A stretch of 34,899 nt of DNA from JBHENW01 sp046261875 (GTDB taxonomy: Bacteria; Acidobacteriota; Thermoanaerobaculia; UBA5066; Gp7-AA6), in assembly GCA_046261875.1 (NCBI GenBank), contig JBHENW010000122.1:1-34899 (forward strand), read 5' to 3'. A program made the position numbers and the translations under genes. The notes under the pieces were generated by a model, which saw only the letters and a list, made by a program, of their open reading frames with translations, did no database searches and was not told the origin of the DNA. Every line of letters starts with the position of its first letter. Positions within the stretch are counted from its first letter, which is position 1. Shown here piece by piece: positions 14,021-21,402 of this stretch.

Positions 14021-15595
14021 TCCGGCCGCATCGGCAGCCGCGGGAATGGGGCTTTCCTCCCGATAATGCGAGCCCCGCGATACGCGGTTGTCCGCCGCCG
14101 CGCGCTGTATCGAGAGCGCGGTCTGGACGCCGTTGCGCAGGCCCACGAGCTCGTCGGACATGCTGCCCCGCCGGTAGAAATTCTCGATCTCGATCTGGAG
14201 CTCCGAGAGAATCCTGCCCGCGCGGTCCAACCGCTTCTCAGAACGCAGAAGCCCGACGTAGTTCCACATCGTGTGGCGGACGACCATCCAGTCCTGCGCG
14301 ATCAGCGCCGGGTCGACCGGCTCGTGCTCGGGGAGCCAGTCGCGCACCGGCGGGAGCGCGGCGGCCTCCATTTCCCGGGGCGCCGCCCGGCCCGCGCGCC
14401 AGCCCCAGAGCAGCCCTTCGAGCAGCGACGTGGAAGCGAGGCGGTTGGCCCCGTGGACGCCGGTGCAGGAAACTTCGCCGGCGGCTTTCAAGTGGGCGAG
14501 CGTCGTCCGCCCGTCGAGGTCCACGGCGACGCCGCCGCACGCGTAGTGCGCGGCCGGCACCACCGGCACCGGTCCGGCAGTCAGATCGAAACCGCGCTCG
14601 AGACAGCGGCGCGTCATGCCGGGGAACCGCTCCCGGATCCAGTCGGGGGGCTTGTGGGAGATGTCCAGCAGGACGTGGGGCTCGTCGCGCTCGAGCATCC
14701 GCTGGTGGATGGCCCGCGCGACGATGTCGCGCGGCGCGAGCTCGCCGGCGGGATGGACCTCGCGGAGAAACTCCCGTCCCGACGCGTCGGTGATCCGCGC
14801 GCCTTCGCCGCGCAGGGCTTCCGAGAGGAGCAGCCGTCCCCGGGGGTGGAGGAGGGCCGTCGGATGGAACTGCACGTACTCGAGGTTGAGCAGCCGGGCC
14901 CCCGCCCGGCGAGCCATCGCGATCCCGTCCCCGCGCGCGCCCTGAGGGTTGGTCGTGTGGAGAAAGACTTGCCCCAGTCCTCCCGTCGCGAGGATCGTCT
15001 CGCGGGCGAGCTGCGCGGTGACTCTCCCCGTCTCGCGGGAGAGCAGGTACGCGCCGATGACCGACGGCTTGCGGTAGCGGTCGGCCGGATGCGTCGAGTC
15101 GTGGGAGAGCGTCAACAGGTCCACGGCCGTCGTCGCGAGCTTCCACGTGATCGCCGGGTTGCTCCGGCAGGCTTCCACGAGCGCCTGCTCGATGGGCATT
15201 CCGGTCTCGTCCTTCACGTGGAGCACGCGCGGAAGGGAGTGCCCGCCCTCGAGCGTCCAGTGGAAGTCGCCGTCTTCGCGGTCGAAGGGGACTTTCAGCT
15301 CCTCGACGAGAAAATCGCGAACGAGGTCGGGTCCCTCGCGCGCGAGGAGATCGACAGCTTCCGGGTCGCACAGGCCGTTGCCGGCGCGATGGATGTCGGC
15401 GGCCAACCGCTCCGGCGTATCGCCGGCGGGCCGCCCGACGATCCCGCCCTGCGCCCAGAGCGTGTTCGACGCTTCGGGCTCCGCCGACCGGGTGACGATC
15501 GTCACCCGCGCGCCGCTCCGGGCGGCGGCGATCGCGGCCGTGCATCCGGCGACGCCGGAGCCGAGAACGAGGACGTCCGTCGTCTCGTCAGACAT
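14012..15595 (-). CDS. nadB: L-aspartate oxidase
   Basis: A 527-residue FAD enzyme oxidising L-aspartate to iminoaspartate, the first step of de novo NAD synthesis. The N-terminal dinucleotide fold is VLVLGSGVAGCTAAIAAARSG; then SNTLWAQGG, the FAD-domain ATGGLGQVF, QFHPTALL, the capping-domain active site with RGEGARITD and PRDIVARAI, and HYACGGVAVD with EVSCTGVHGANRLAS near the C-terminus. All are standard for NadB over fumarate reductase or succinate dehydrogenase flavoproteins. It overlaps nadC by 8 nt, so the two are co-translated; NadA at 18628 completes the quinolinate route. Confidence 0.95.
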   Translation of the reverse strand: MSDETTDVLVLGSGVAGCTAAIAAARSGARVTIVTRSAEPEASNTLWAQGGIVGRPAGDTPERLAADIHRAGNGLCDPEAVDLLAREGPDLVRDFLVEELKVPFDREDGDFHWTLEGGHSLPRVLHVKDETGMPIEQALVEACRSNPAITWKLATTAVDLLTLSHDSTHPADRYRKPSVIGAYLLSRETGRVTAQLARETILATGGLGQVFLHTTNPQGARGDGIAMARRAGARLLNLEYVQFHPTALLHPRGRLLLSEALRGEGARITDASGREFLREVHPAGELAPRDIVARAIHQRMLERDEPHVLLDISHKPPDWIRERFPGMTRRCLERGFDLTAGPVPVVPAAHYACGGVAVDLDGRTTLAHLKAAGEVSCTGVHGANRLASTSLLEGLLWGWRAGRAAPREMEAAALPPVRDWLPEHEPVDPALIAQDWMVVRHTMWNYVGLLRSEKRLDRAGRILSELQIEIENFYRRGSMSDELVGLRNGVQTALSIQRAAADNRVSRGSHYREESPIPAAADAAGLL

Positions 15596-16442
15596 CGGCG
15601 TACAGCTCGAGGGAGATGTCCGCGGCCCGCACCGAGTGCGTCAACGCGCCGATCGAAACGCGGTCCGCGCCCGCCAGAGCGTAGGCGCGCACGTTCTCCC
15701 GCGTGATTCCACCCGAAGCCTCGATCACGGGTCGCGACGGCTGCCGCCGGACGATGGCGACCCAGTCGGCCACCGTCTCTGGGGTCTGGTTGTCGACCAG
15801 GATCGCATCCACTCCGGCCTCCAGAGCCTCCCGCAGCTCCTCTTCGCTCTCGACCTCGACCTCGATCTTCGTTCCCGGAACCGACCGTTTCCGCGCCGCC
15901 GCGACCGCGGCGGAGACGCCGCCGGCCAAACGGCGGTGATTGTCCTTGATCAGCACCATTTCCGACAGCGAGAAGCGGTGATTCTCGCCTCCTCCGGCCC
16001 GAACCGCCATGCGGTCGAAGACGCGAAGGCCCGGAGCCGTCTTGCGCGTGTCGAGGATCCGGCAGGGAGTTCCCGCGACGGCTTCGACGTACCGCCGCGT
16101 CTCGGTCGCGATCCCGCTCATGCGCTGGAGGAGGTTCAACGCGACGCGCTCACCCGTCAGGATCCACCGCGCCGGGCCGTCCAGGCGGGCGAGGCGGCTT
16201 CCCGCGGGGACGGAGTCCCCATCCTTCACGTCCGACCGCCACCGGATTTCCGGGTCGAGGAGCCGGAACGTCCGCCGCGCCACGTCCAGCCCGGAGACGA
16301 CCGCGTCCGATTTGGCGACGATCTCGGCTCGCCCCGACCGGCCGGGCGGGACGATCGTATCGGTCGTGACGTCGGAGCCGCCGATGTCCTCGGAGAGAAA
16401 GTCGCGCAGACGCGCATCGAGGGCATCCTCCCCGGGCGGCAT
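15588..16442 (-). CDS. nadC: Nicotinate-nucleotide diphosphorylase (quinolinate phosphoribosyltransferase)
   Basis: 284 residues. Converts quinolinate and PRPP to nicotinate mononucleotide and CO2, joining the NadA/NadB product to NAD synthesis. Motifs: EDIGGSDVTTD at the N-terminus, ALNLLQRMSGIAT, substrate-binding ILDTRKTAPGLR, GGGENHRFSLSEMVLIKDNH, the barrel strands IEVEVES and ILVDN, and the phosphate-binding EASGGI and VSIGALTHS. It starts at ATG 16440-16442 with no Shine-Dalgarno visible upstream. It is followed by nadB with an 8-nt overlap. It is separated from nadA by a foreign-looking secreted-protein gene. Confidence 0.95.
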   Translation of the reverse strand: MPPGEDALDARLRDFLSEDIGGSDVTTDTIVPPGRSGRAEIVAKSDAVVSGLDVARRTFRLLDPEIRWRSDVKDGDSVPAGSRLARLDGPARWILTGERVALNLLQRMSGIATETRRYVEAVAGTPCRILDTRKTAPGLRVFDRMAVRAGGGENHRFSLSEMVLIKDNHRRLAGGVSAAVAAARKRSVPGTKIEVEVESEEELREALEAGVDAILVDNQTPETVADWVAIVRRQPSRPVIEASGGITRENVRAYALAGADRVSIGALTHSVRAADISLELYADV

Positions 16443-16486
16443 GGGCCGAGGAGGATACCGGATGGGGAGGCGCCGGAACGGTTTCA

Positions 16487-16494
16487 GGGGTCAG
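16487..16494 (+). repeat. GGGGTCAG motif, left flank of the ScyD-like gene
   Basis: GGGGTCAG occurs here in the gap between nadC and the ScyD-like gene, and again in the same orientation at 17596-17603 beyond that gene. The same core (GGGGTCA) forms the ends of the palindromic element at 24631-24722, so these may be isolated element ends. Eight bases alone are weak evidence. Confidence 0.3.
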
Positions 16495-16555
16495 CGGAAT
16501 CCCGTAAATGACGCCCGTAAAGGTCGAGCTGACGAGCATCTCGTTGCGCGTCGGC

Positions 16556-17535
16556 TCAGGCCAGCCCGGTGGGTCCGATCAGGCCGCCGGCAACCACCGT
16601 CGGCATCGCCGTCGAGGATGCGAAGCGGAGAAGGCGGCCGGGCGCCCCCATGAGGAAGTTCGTCGAGATTTCGAGGACGTAAATGGCCCCGCTCACTTCG
16701 ACGACGTTGGTTGCCGTCGTCAGCCCATCGATGAGTGGGGTAAACGCCCCCGTCGTGGGGTTGACGCTGTAGACCTTGGCGGTGCCGGCCGCGAAGGGGA
16801 AACCGGACAGGCTGGAAACGAGAAGCGTGCCGTCGGCCTGCGCGAAAATCGCCGTCGGCACCGTGTCGGTCACCGGCGCGCCGAACCCCGGGAAGCCGAG
16901 CTCCGTCAGATCCTCGGACGTCAGGCTGCCGAAGAGCGTCGCCTCGAACGGGTTCGCGTTGCGCACGCTGAGCACCGGATCGGGCATCAGATCCCTGAAG
17001 TCCGCGAGCAGGAGGAGCGTGACATGCTCCCCGGCGGAGTTCTCGAGGGACACCTCGTCGCCGTCGGCGAGAGCGGTGATGTCGGCGGCCGCGAGCTCGG
17101 ACCCCGTGCGGATCCCGTCCGGCACGGTATCGAAGCGCGCGCGGATGACCGAGCTGAAGATCGGCGAGTCGAGCCCCTCCGGATTGGGCACGAATTGGGG
17201 TGGGGGCCCGAGCGGTCCGCGGATGTTCCCCTCGCCGATGACGATGTAAAGGGTGCTGTGCGCGTCGGCCACGGCCGTTGGCCCGACGGCATCGCCTTCC
17301 GGCACCAACCCGGAAGGAAGCCCTCCGATCAGATTGAAACGGTCGCCCCAGATCGACACGAGGTGACCCTCCCGTCGTTGGCGCCCGTGCCCGATTCGGC
17401 GAGGACGAAGTTTCCGCCGGGAGTGCGCGTCATCTTGTAGGGCGTCGCCCCGGTCGTGAGGACGGGCTGAGCGAGGCCGGCCGCCGCCGGCACCAGAAGG
17501 ACAATGACCGCTACGAGGATTCTCTTGCAGCGCAT
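16556..17535 (-). pseudogene. Secreted ScyD/ScyE-like beta-propeller protein, frameshifted
   Basis: Starts at ATG 17533-17535 with a strong GGGAGG (17542-17547) 6 nt away. A signal peptide (MRCKRILVAVIVLLVPAAAG) leads into PYKMTRTPGGNFVLAESGTG, then the frame breaks near 17361-17366. One missing C would restore RVTLVSIWGDRFNLIGGLPS and the remaining roughly 260 residues. These carry repeated strands ending IYVLEISTNF and GRLLRFAS, with TAVADAHSTLYIVIGEG, as in ScyD/ScyE-family exported propellers. The frame stops at 16556, but a plausible last strand (EMLVSSTFTGVIYGIP) lies in another frame just downstream, hinting at a second indel. It separates nadA from nadC on the same strand. Confidence 0.7.
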
Positions 17536-17570
17536 GAACCGCCTCCCTCGGAAGTGATGTGGATCGAATC

Positions 17571-17591
17571 GGCTCCGGTTCCGCCGGAGCC
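17571..17591 (-). other. Inverted repeat after nadA
   Basis: GGCTCCGG (17571-17578) and CCGGAGCC (17584-17591) form a perfect 8-bp stem with a 5-nt loop, 36 nt past the nadA stop. No T-tract follows on either strand, so it is at best an attenuating or Rho-assisted structure separating nadA from the ScyD-like gene. Confidence 0.4.
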
Positions 17592-17595
17592 TTCT

Positions 17596-17603
17596 GGGGT
17601 CAG
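17596..17603 (+). repeat. GGGGTCAG motif, right flank of the ScyD-like gene
   Basis: Same-strand copy of the motif at 16487-16494. Here it continues as GGGGTCAGATCCTATTG, resembling the GGGGTCAGA-type ends that flank REP/RAYT-style elements in some environmental genomes (recollection, not checked). It lies between the ScyD-like gene and nadA. Confidence 0.3.
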
Positions 17604-17626
17604 ATCCTATTGCCGGGAACCGGCGG

Positions 17627-18628
17627 TCAGGAGAGCTCGAGCATCCGCAGCAGCGGCCTCTCGGCGGCGCGCCGGAGCTCCTCGGGGAACGTGATCTCCG
17701 GGCGCTCGTCGCGCAGGCAGAGATAGAGCTTTTCGAGGGTGTTCAGCTTCATGAAGGGGCACTCGTTGCACCGGCAGCCGTTGTCGGCCGGCACCGGGAT
17801 GTAGGTCCGGTCCGGCGCCAGCTTGCGCATTTGGTGGATGATCCCTTCCTCCGTCGCGATCAGATACTTCTTAGCCGGTCCGGTCGTCACGAAATTCAGG
17901 ATCGAGCGGGTGGAGCCGACGTGGTCGGCATGCCGCAGGATCGGCTCCGGACATTCGGGGTGGGCCGCCACGAGCGCGTCGGGGTGAGCGGCCTTGAGCC
18001 GGACGATCTCCCGCTCGGAAAACTGCTCGTGCACGATACAGGTGCCCGGCCAGAGCGTCATCGGACGGCCGGTCTTCTTCGCCAGGAAGGCGCCGAGGTG
18101 GCGGTCGGGGGCGAAGAGGATCTCCTGGTCCGGAGGGATCGACCGGACGATCTTCTCCGCGTTCGACGAGGTCACGATGATGTCCGAGAGCGCCTTCACG
18201 GCGGCCGAGCAGTTGATGTAGGTCAGAGCGACCGCTCCGGGATGCTGCTCGCGCCAGGTCCGGTAGGCCTCCGGAGGACAGGAGTTCTCCAGCGAGCAGC
18301 CGGCCTCGTAGTCGGGGAGCACGACTTTGCGCGTCGGGTTCAGGATCTTGGCGGTCTCGGCCATGAACCGCACGCCGGCGAAAGCGATGATCCGGGCGTC
18401 GGAGGCCTGGGCCTTGCGCGAGAGGTCCAGGGAGTCCCCGACGAAGTCGGCGAGGTCCTGGATTTCCTCTTCCTGGTAGTAATGGGCGAGGAGCACGGCG
18501 CTTTTTTGTCGCTTGAGTTCCCGGATCTCCGCCTCCAGATCCAGGCGCGGGTCGACCGAGGCGAGGTCCGGCGGAGCCGGCCGCGGCGGCGGAACGGTCG
18601 AAATCTCAGGAATTGCGGGCGCGCTCAT
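17627..18628 (-). CDS. nadA: Quinolinate synthase
   Basis: 333 residues from ATG 18626-18628 (longer openings of the frame run into low-complexity sequence). A [4Fe-4S] enzyme condensing iminoaspartate with dihydroxyacetone phosphate to quinolinate. Motifs: LLAHYYQEEEIQDLADFVGDS (substrate-binding), FAGVRFMAETAKILNP, the first cluster Cys in PDYEAGCSLENSCP, YINCSAAVKA, DRHLGAF, HPECPEP (second Cys) and the C-terminal GCRCNECPFMKLNTLE carrying the third. Together with nadC and nadB it makes the full aspartate-to-NaMN route. It stands about 90 nt upstream of the ScyD-like insertion. Confidence 0.95.
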   Translation of the reverse strand: MSAPAIPEISTVPPPRPAPPDLASVDPRLDLEAEIRELKRQKSAVLLAHYYQEEEIQDLADFVGDSLDLSRKAQASDARIIAFAGVRFMAETAKILNPTRKVVLPDYEAGCSLENSCPPEAYRTWREQHPGAVALTYINCSAAVKALSDIIVTSSNAEKIVRSIPPDQEILFAPDRHLGAFLAKKTGRPMTLWPGTCIVHEQFSEREIVRLKAAHPDALVAAHPECPEPILRHADHVGSTRSILNFVTTGPAKKYLIATEEGIIHQMRKLAPDRTYIPVPADNGCRCNECPFMKLNTLEKLYLCLRDERPEITFPEELRRAAERPLLRMLELS

Positions 18629-18697
18629 CGTCTTTCGAGCATAACAACAGGCACCGAGCGGCCTCTCTTTCGGCGCCGTGGCGGCGCTGCGCGCGCG

Positions 18698-18713
18698 TGG
18701 CACAGGGCGTGCT
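18698..18713 (+). promoter_or_regulatory. Weak sigma-54-like motif
   Basis: TGGCACAGGGCGTGCT keeps TGGCAC and GG-N10-GC spacing, but has GTGC in place of TTGC. It ends 13 nt before ATG 18727, so the transcript would be nearly leaderless. Chance occurrence in GC-rich DNA is likely. Confidence 0.22.
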
Positions 18714-18726
18714 GTGCGCGAAAGCC

Positions 18727-18843
18727 ATGAGCGCGCTGTTCCCCAACCAGAGGCGGCTGGCGCTCCTGTTTCTCGTCGCGGCGCTGGCCCTCTTGTGCCT
18801 CGAGCTCTGGGCCATCGCGTCGCGCCTCGCCGACCTGTTCTGA
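18727..18843 (+). CDS. Possible 38-aa single-pass membrane peptide
   Basis: From ATG 18727 the frame reads MSALFPNQRRLALLFLVAAL, continuing as one long hydrophobic helix to IASRLADLF. A basic pair (RR) just before the helix would orient the N-terminus inward. There is no clear Shine-Dalgarno. It fills the divergent gap between nadA and the E1 gene. A real small membrane protein is plausible, but the evidence is only the hydrophobic pattern. Confidence 0.38.
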   Translation: MSALFPNQRRLALLFLVAALALLCLELWAIASRLADLF

Positions 18844-18879
18844 TCGCGGTCCCGCCCCGCCGGGGCGGCACCAATCGGC

Positions 18880-18885
18880 TATATT
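18880..18885 (+). promoter_or_regulatory. -10 element TATATT just before the E1 start
   Basis: TATATT (5 of 6 to TATAAT) ends 9 nt before ATG 18895, implying a very short or absent leader. The -35 zone is occupied by the palindrome CCGCCCCGCCGGGGCGG (18852-18868), which could be an operator. No Shine-Dalgarno of note precedes the ATG. Confidence 0.35.
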
Positions 18886-18894
18886 CCCAAGGCT

Positions 18895-21012
18895 ATGGCC
18901 ATCGAGGTCCAGCCGGGGAAATACCACGGGCTCTCCGCCCCCGCGCTCGTCGCCGCCTACCGCAACGTCTACTTGTCCCGCCGGGTCGATGACAAGGAAA
19001 TCCAGCTCAAACGCCAGAACAAGATCTACTTCCAGATCAACAGCGCCGGCCACGAAGCCGTCACGACCGCGGCCGGAATGGTGCTGCGCCCCGGCTACGA
19101 CTGGTTCGAGGCGTACTACCGGGACCGGGCCCTCTGCCTCCAGCTCGGAGTCACACCCTACGAGATGTTCCTCCAGGCGGTGGGAGCCCGCGACGACCCG
19201 GCCTCCGCCGGACGGCAGATGCCCTCTCACTGGGGCTCCAAGCGTTTGAACCTCCTCTCCAAATCTTCGTGCACCGGGACCCAGTTTCTGCAGATGGTGG
19301 GGGTCGCCGAGGGGGGTTGGAGAAAAGGGATGATCCGCGAGCTGGCCGGCCGCGGAGGCTTCGAGCGCGACGAGGTCGCATACGTCTCGGGGGGCGAGGG
19401 CCAGACCTCGGAGGGGGAGTTCTGGGAGTCCCTCTCGACGGCCTGCAACCTGAAGTTGCCCGTCCTCTACCTGATCGAGGACAACGGCTACGCGATCTCC
19501 GTCCCGGTGGAGGTCAACGTCCCCGGCGGATCGATCTCCAAGCTGCTGCGCGGCTTCCCGAACCTCTTCATCGCGGAGGTGGACGGCTGCGATTTCCTCC
19601 AGTCATACGACGCGCTGCGGTGGGCCGCGGAGTACTGCCGAACCCGGAAGGGACCGGCGCTCGTCCACGCGCACGTCATCCGGCCCTACAGCCATTCGCT
19701 CTCCGACGACGAGGCGCTCTACCGGCCCAAGTCGGAGCGCGAGAGCGAAGCGGCGCGCGACCCCGTGGTGCTGGGCGCGCGCTTCCTGCTCGAGGAAGGG
19801 ATTTTGTCGCAGGGCGACCTCGACCGGATGAAGGAAGAGGTGGACTCGGAGGTCACGGAGGCGGCCGACAAGGCGCTCGCCGCGCCCGTGGCGGCTCCGG
19901 AGTCGGCGCTCCAGTTCGTCTCCTCGCCCGACGTGGATCCGACGTCGGTCGCCTTCCGGACCGAGCCGGTCTACGCCGAAGGCGCCGCGCCGACGACAAT
20001 GGTGGACCTCTTGAACGCCTGCATGAAGGACGAGATGGCGCGCGACCCGCGGATCGTCCTCTTCGGCGAGGACGTGGCCGATGCGTCCCGCGAGGAGGTC
20101 CTCGCCGAGTGCAAGGGCAAGGGCGGAGTCTTCAAGGTCACGCACAACCTCCAGCGTCTCTACGGCAAGGAGCGCGTCTTCAACTCGCCGCTGGCGGAAG
20201 CGAACATCATCGGGCGGGCCATCGGGATGGCGGTGCGGGGGCTCAAGCCGATCGCGGAAATTCAGTTCTATGACTACATCTGGCCCGCCTACATGCAGAT
20301 CCACAACGAGCTCTCGAACCTGCGGTGGCGCTCGGGCAACGCCTTCTCGTGCCCCGTCGTCGTGCGGGTCGCCGTGGGGGGATACATCGGGGGCGGAGCC
20401 GTGTACCACTCGCAGTCGGGGGCGGTTCTGATGACGCACGTCCCGGGGCTGCGGGTCGTCATGCCCTCCAACGCCCTCGACGCGAATGGCCTTCTGCGCA
20501 CGGCGATCCGCTGCGACGACCCGGTCCTCTTCCTCGAGCACAAGCACCTCTATCGCCAGACCCACAACAAGGGGATCTACCCCGGCCCCGACTACATGGT
20601 GCCCTTCGGGAAGGCCGCGAAGGTCACCGAGGGCAGCGACGTCACCGTGATCACGTACGGCGCGACGGTCTACCGCTCCTGGCAGGCCGCGAGAGCCTTC
20701 ACGGACGAGACGGGCAAGACCGTCGAGATTCTCGACCTGCGCAGCCTCTCCCCCTACGACTGGGCGGCGATCTCCGACTCGGTCAAGAAGACGAACCGGG
20801 CCCTCGTCGTCTACGAGGATTCCGTCTCCTGGGGCTACGGCGCCGAGATCGCCGCGCGGATCGCGTCGGAGCTCTTCCCCTATCTCGACGCTCCCGTCGA
20901 GCGGGTCGCCGCGACGGACACGTTCGTCGCGTACCAGCCGCAGATGGAGGATTTCATCCTTCCGCAGTCCAGCCACGTCCGGGAAGCTCTGCAGAAAGTC
21001 ACCACTTTTTAA
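18895..21012 (+). CDS. Fused alpha/beta E1 component of a 2-oxoacid dehydrogenase complex
   Basis: A 705-residue thiamine diphosphate enzyme that decarboxylates a 2-oxoacid and acylates the lipoyl E2. Residues 1 to about 340 are the alpha subunit: SRRVDDKEIQLKRQ, AGHEAVTTAAGM, the ThDP/Mg motif GGEG...EDNGYAIS (166-169, N197) and the loop RPYSHSLSDDE. Residues from about 364 are the beta subunit: TMVDLLNACMKDEMARDPRI, LFGEDV, FNSPLAEANIIGRAIGMA, QIHNELSNLRWRSG, VVMPSNALDANGLL and VYEDSVSWGYGAEI. In most bacteria these are two genes; single-chain fusions occur in several phyla. The alpha part resembles branched-chain (2-oxoisovalerate) E1 more than pyruvate E1, but the substrate is not certain. 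No E2 or E3 gene is adjacent. Confidence 0.92.
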   Translation: MAIEVQPGKYHGLSAPALVAAYRNVYLSRRVDDKEIQLKRQNKIYFQINSAGHEAVTTAAGMVLRPGYDWFEAYYRDRALCLQLGVTPYEMFLQAVGARDDPASAGRQMPSHWGSKRLNLLSKSSCTGTQFLQMVGVAEGGWRKGMIRELAGRGGFERDEVAYVSGGEGQTSEGEFWESLSTACNLKLPVLYLIEDNGYAISVPVEVNVPGGSISKLLRGFPNLFIAEVDGCDFLQSYDALRWAAEYCRTRKGPALVHAHVIRPYSHSLSDDEALYRPKSERESEAARDPVVLGARFLLEEGILSQGDLDRMKEEVDSEVTEAADKALAAPVAAPESALQFVSSPDVDPTSVAFRTEPVYAEGAAPTTMVDLLNACMKDEMARDPRIVLFGEDVADASREEVLAECKGKGGVFKVTHNLQRLYGKERVFNSPLAEANIIGRAIGMAVRGLKPIAEIQFYDYIWPAYMQIHNELSNLRWRSGNAFSCPVVVRVAVGGYIGGGAVYHSQSGAVLMTHVPGLRVVMPSNALDANGLLRTAIRCDDPVLFLEHKHLYRQTHNKGIYPGPDYMVPFGKAAKVTEGSDVTVITYGATVYRSWQAARAFTDETGKTVEILDLRSLSPYDWAAISDSVKKTNRALVVYEDSVSWGYGAEIAARIASELFPYLDAPVERVAATDTFVAYQPQMEDFILPQSSHVREALQKVTTF

Positions 21013-21052
21013 CTGTCCTCCCCGGGCGACAACATCCGCCGGGGGGCGACAG
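21013..21052 (+). other. GC-rich hairpin directly after the E1 stop
   Basis: CTGTC (21013-21017) pairs with GACAG (21048-21052), and CCCCGG (21020-21025) with CCGGGG (21039-21044), with a small internal loop. There is no T-tract, so it is not a canonical intrinsic terminator, but it could protect the mRNA 3' end or aid Rho-dependent termination. The following roughly 115 nt show no other clear structure. Confidence 0.4.
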
Positions 21053-21168
21053 GCGCGGGCCCCTCGGCACAGACAAGTCCTTCATTTCCAGAGTTTTTCT
21101 GCTGGTACGGCCGCTGCTCTCTTTCCCTCTCGCCCGCGATGAACAAAGGGCGAAGAGAGGAAAAGAAA

Positions 21169-21366
21169 ATGAGAGAGCTGCAGCTTTACCTGGAAACCGA
21201 CGCGAACCATCGGGCGATGCGTCGTTGCCACGGATGCGGCAACTACACGAGGGTTTTTCGGGAGATCAACGGCTCGATCCGCTGCGATCGCTGCGCCCAG
21301 AGAGCGAGCCGAGAAGGCCGTGACGAACGGGAGGAAGACATAGGGGAGAAGTACCTGCTGTGGTGA
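21169..21366 (+). CDS. Small zinc-ribbon protein (65 aa)
   Basis: ATG 21169 is preferred over the in-frame ATG 21139 because AGAGG lies about 8 nt upstream of it. The product is 65 residues. RRCHGCGNYTRVF and SIRCDRCAQRA give two CxxC knuckles about 16 residues apart, a single zinc ribbon, flanked by charged helices (REGRDEREEDIGE). No family name is recognised. It lies between E1 and the pyrimidine operon; the gap to pyrK is 27 nt, so co-transcription with pyrK is possible. Confidence 0.68.
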   Translation: MRELQLYLETDANHRAMRRCHGCGNYTRVFREINGSIRCDRCAQRASREGRDEREEDIGEKYLLW

Positions 21367-21380
21367 GATAGCGGCGCGGA

Positions 21381-21402
21381 CGCGCGCATTAAGATGCGCG
21401 CG
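21381..21402 (+). promoter_or_regulatory. Perfect hairpin enclosing the pyrK start codon
   Basis: CGCGCGCAT (21381-21389), loop TAAG, ATGCGCGCG (21394-21402): a perfect 9-bp stem whose 3' arm begins with the pyrK ATG. No Shine-Dalgarno is visible at normal spacing. In the mRNA it would hide the start codon, so it may limit initiation or make it depend on translation of the upstream mini-gene, which stops at 21366. Confidence 0.5.

Noticed and set aside
14011..14031. ATG 14031 as the start of the histone-tail protein
   Set aside because: The stretch contains the nadB stop and a -10-like TGCTATAGT and lacks a Shine-Dalgarno; GTG 13998 begins the first clear strand (SVLYLEF).
18852..18868. CCGCCCCGCCGGGGCGG as an intrinsic terminator
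   Set aside because: The centre leaves almost no loop and no T-tract follows. It may be an operator or simply GC-rich palindromic sequence.
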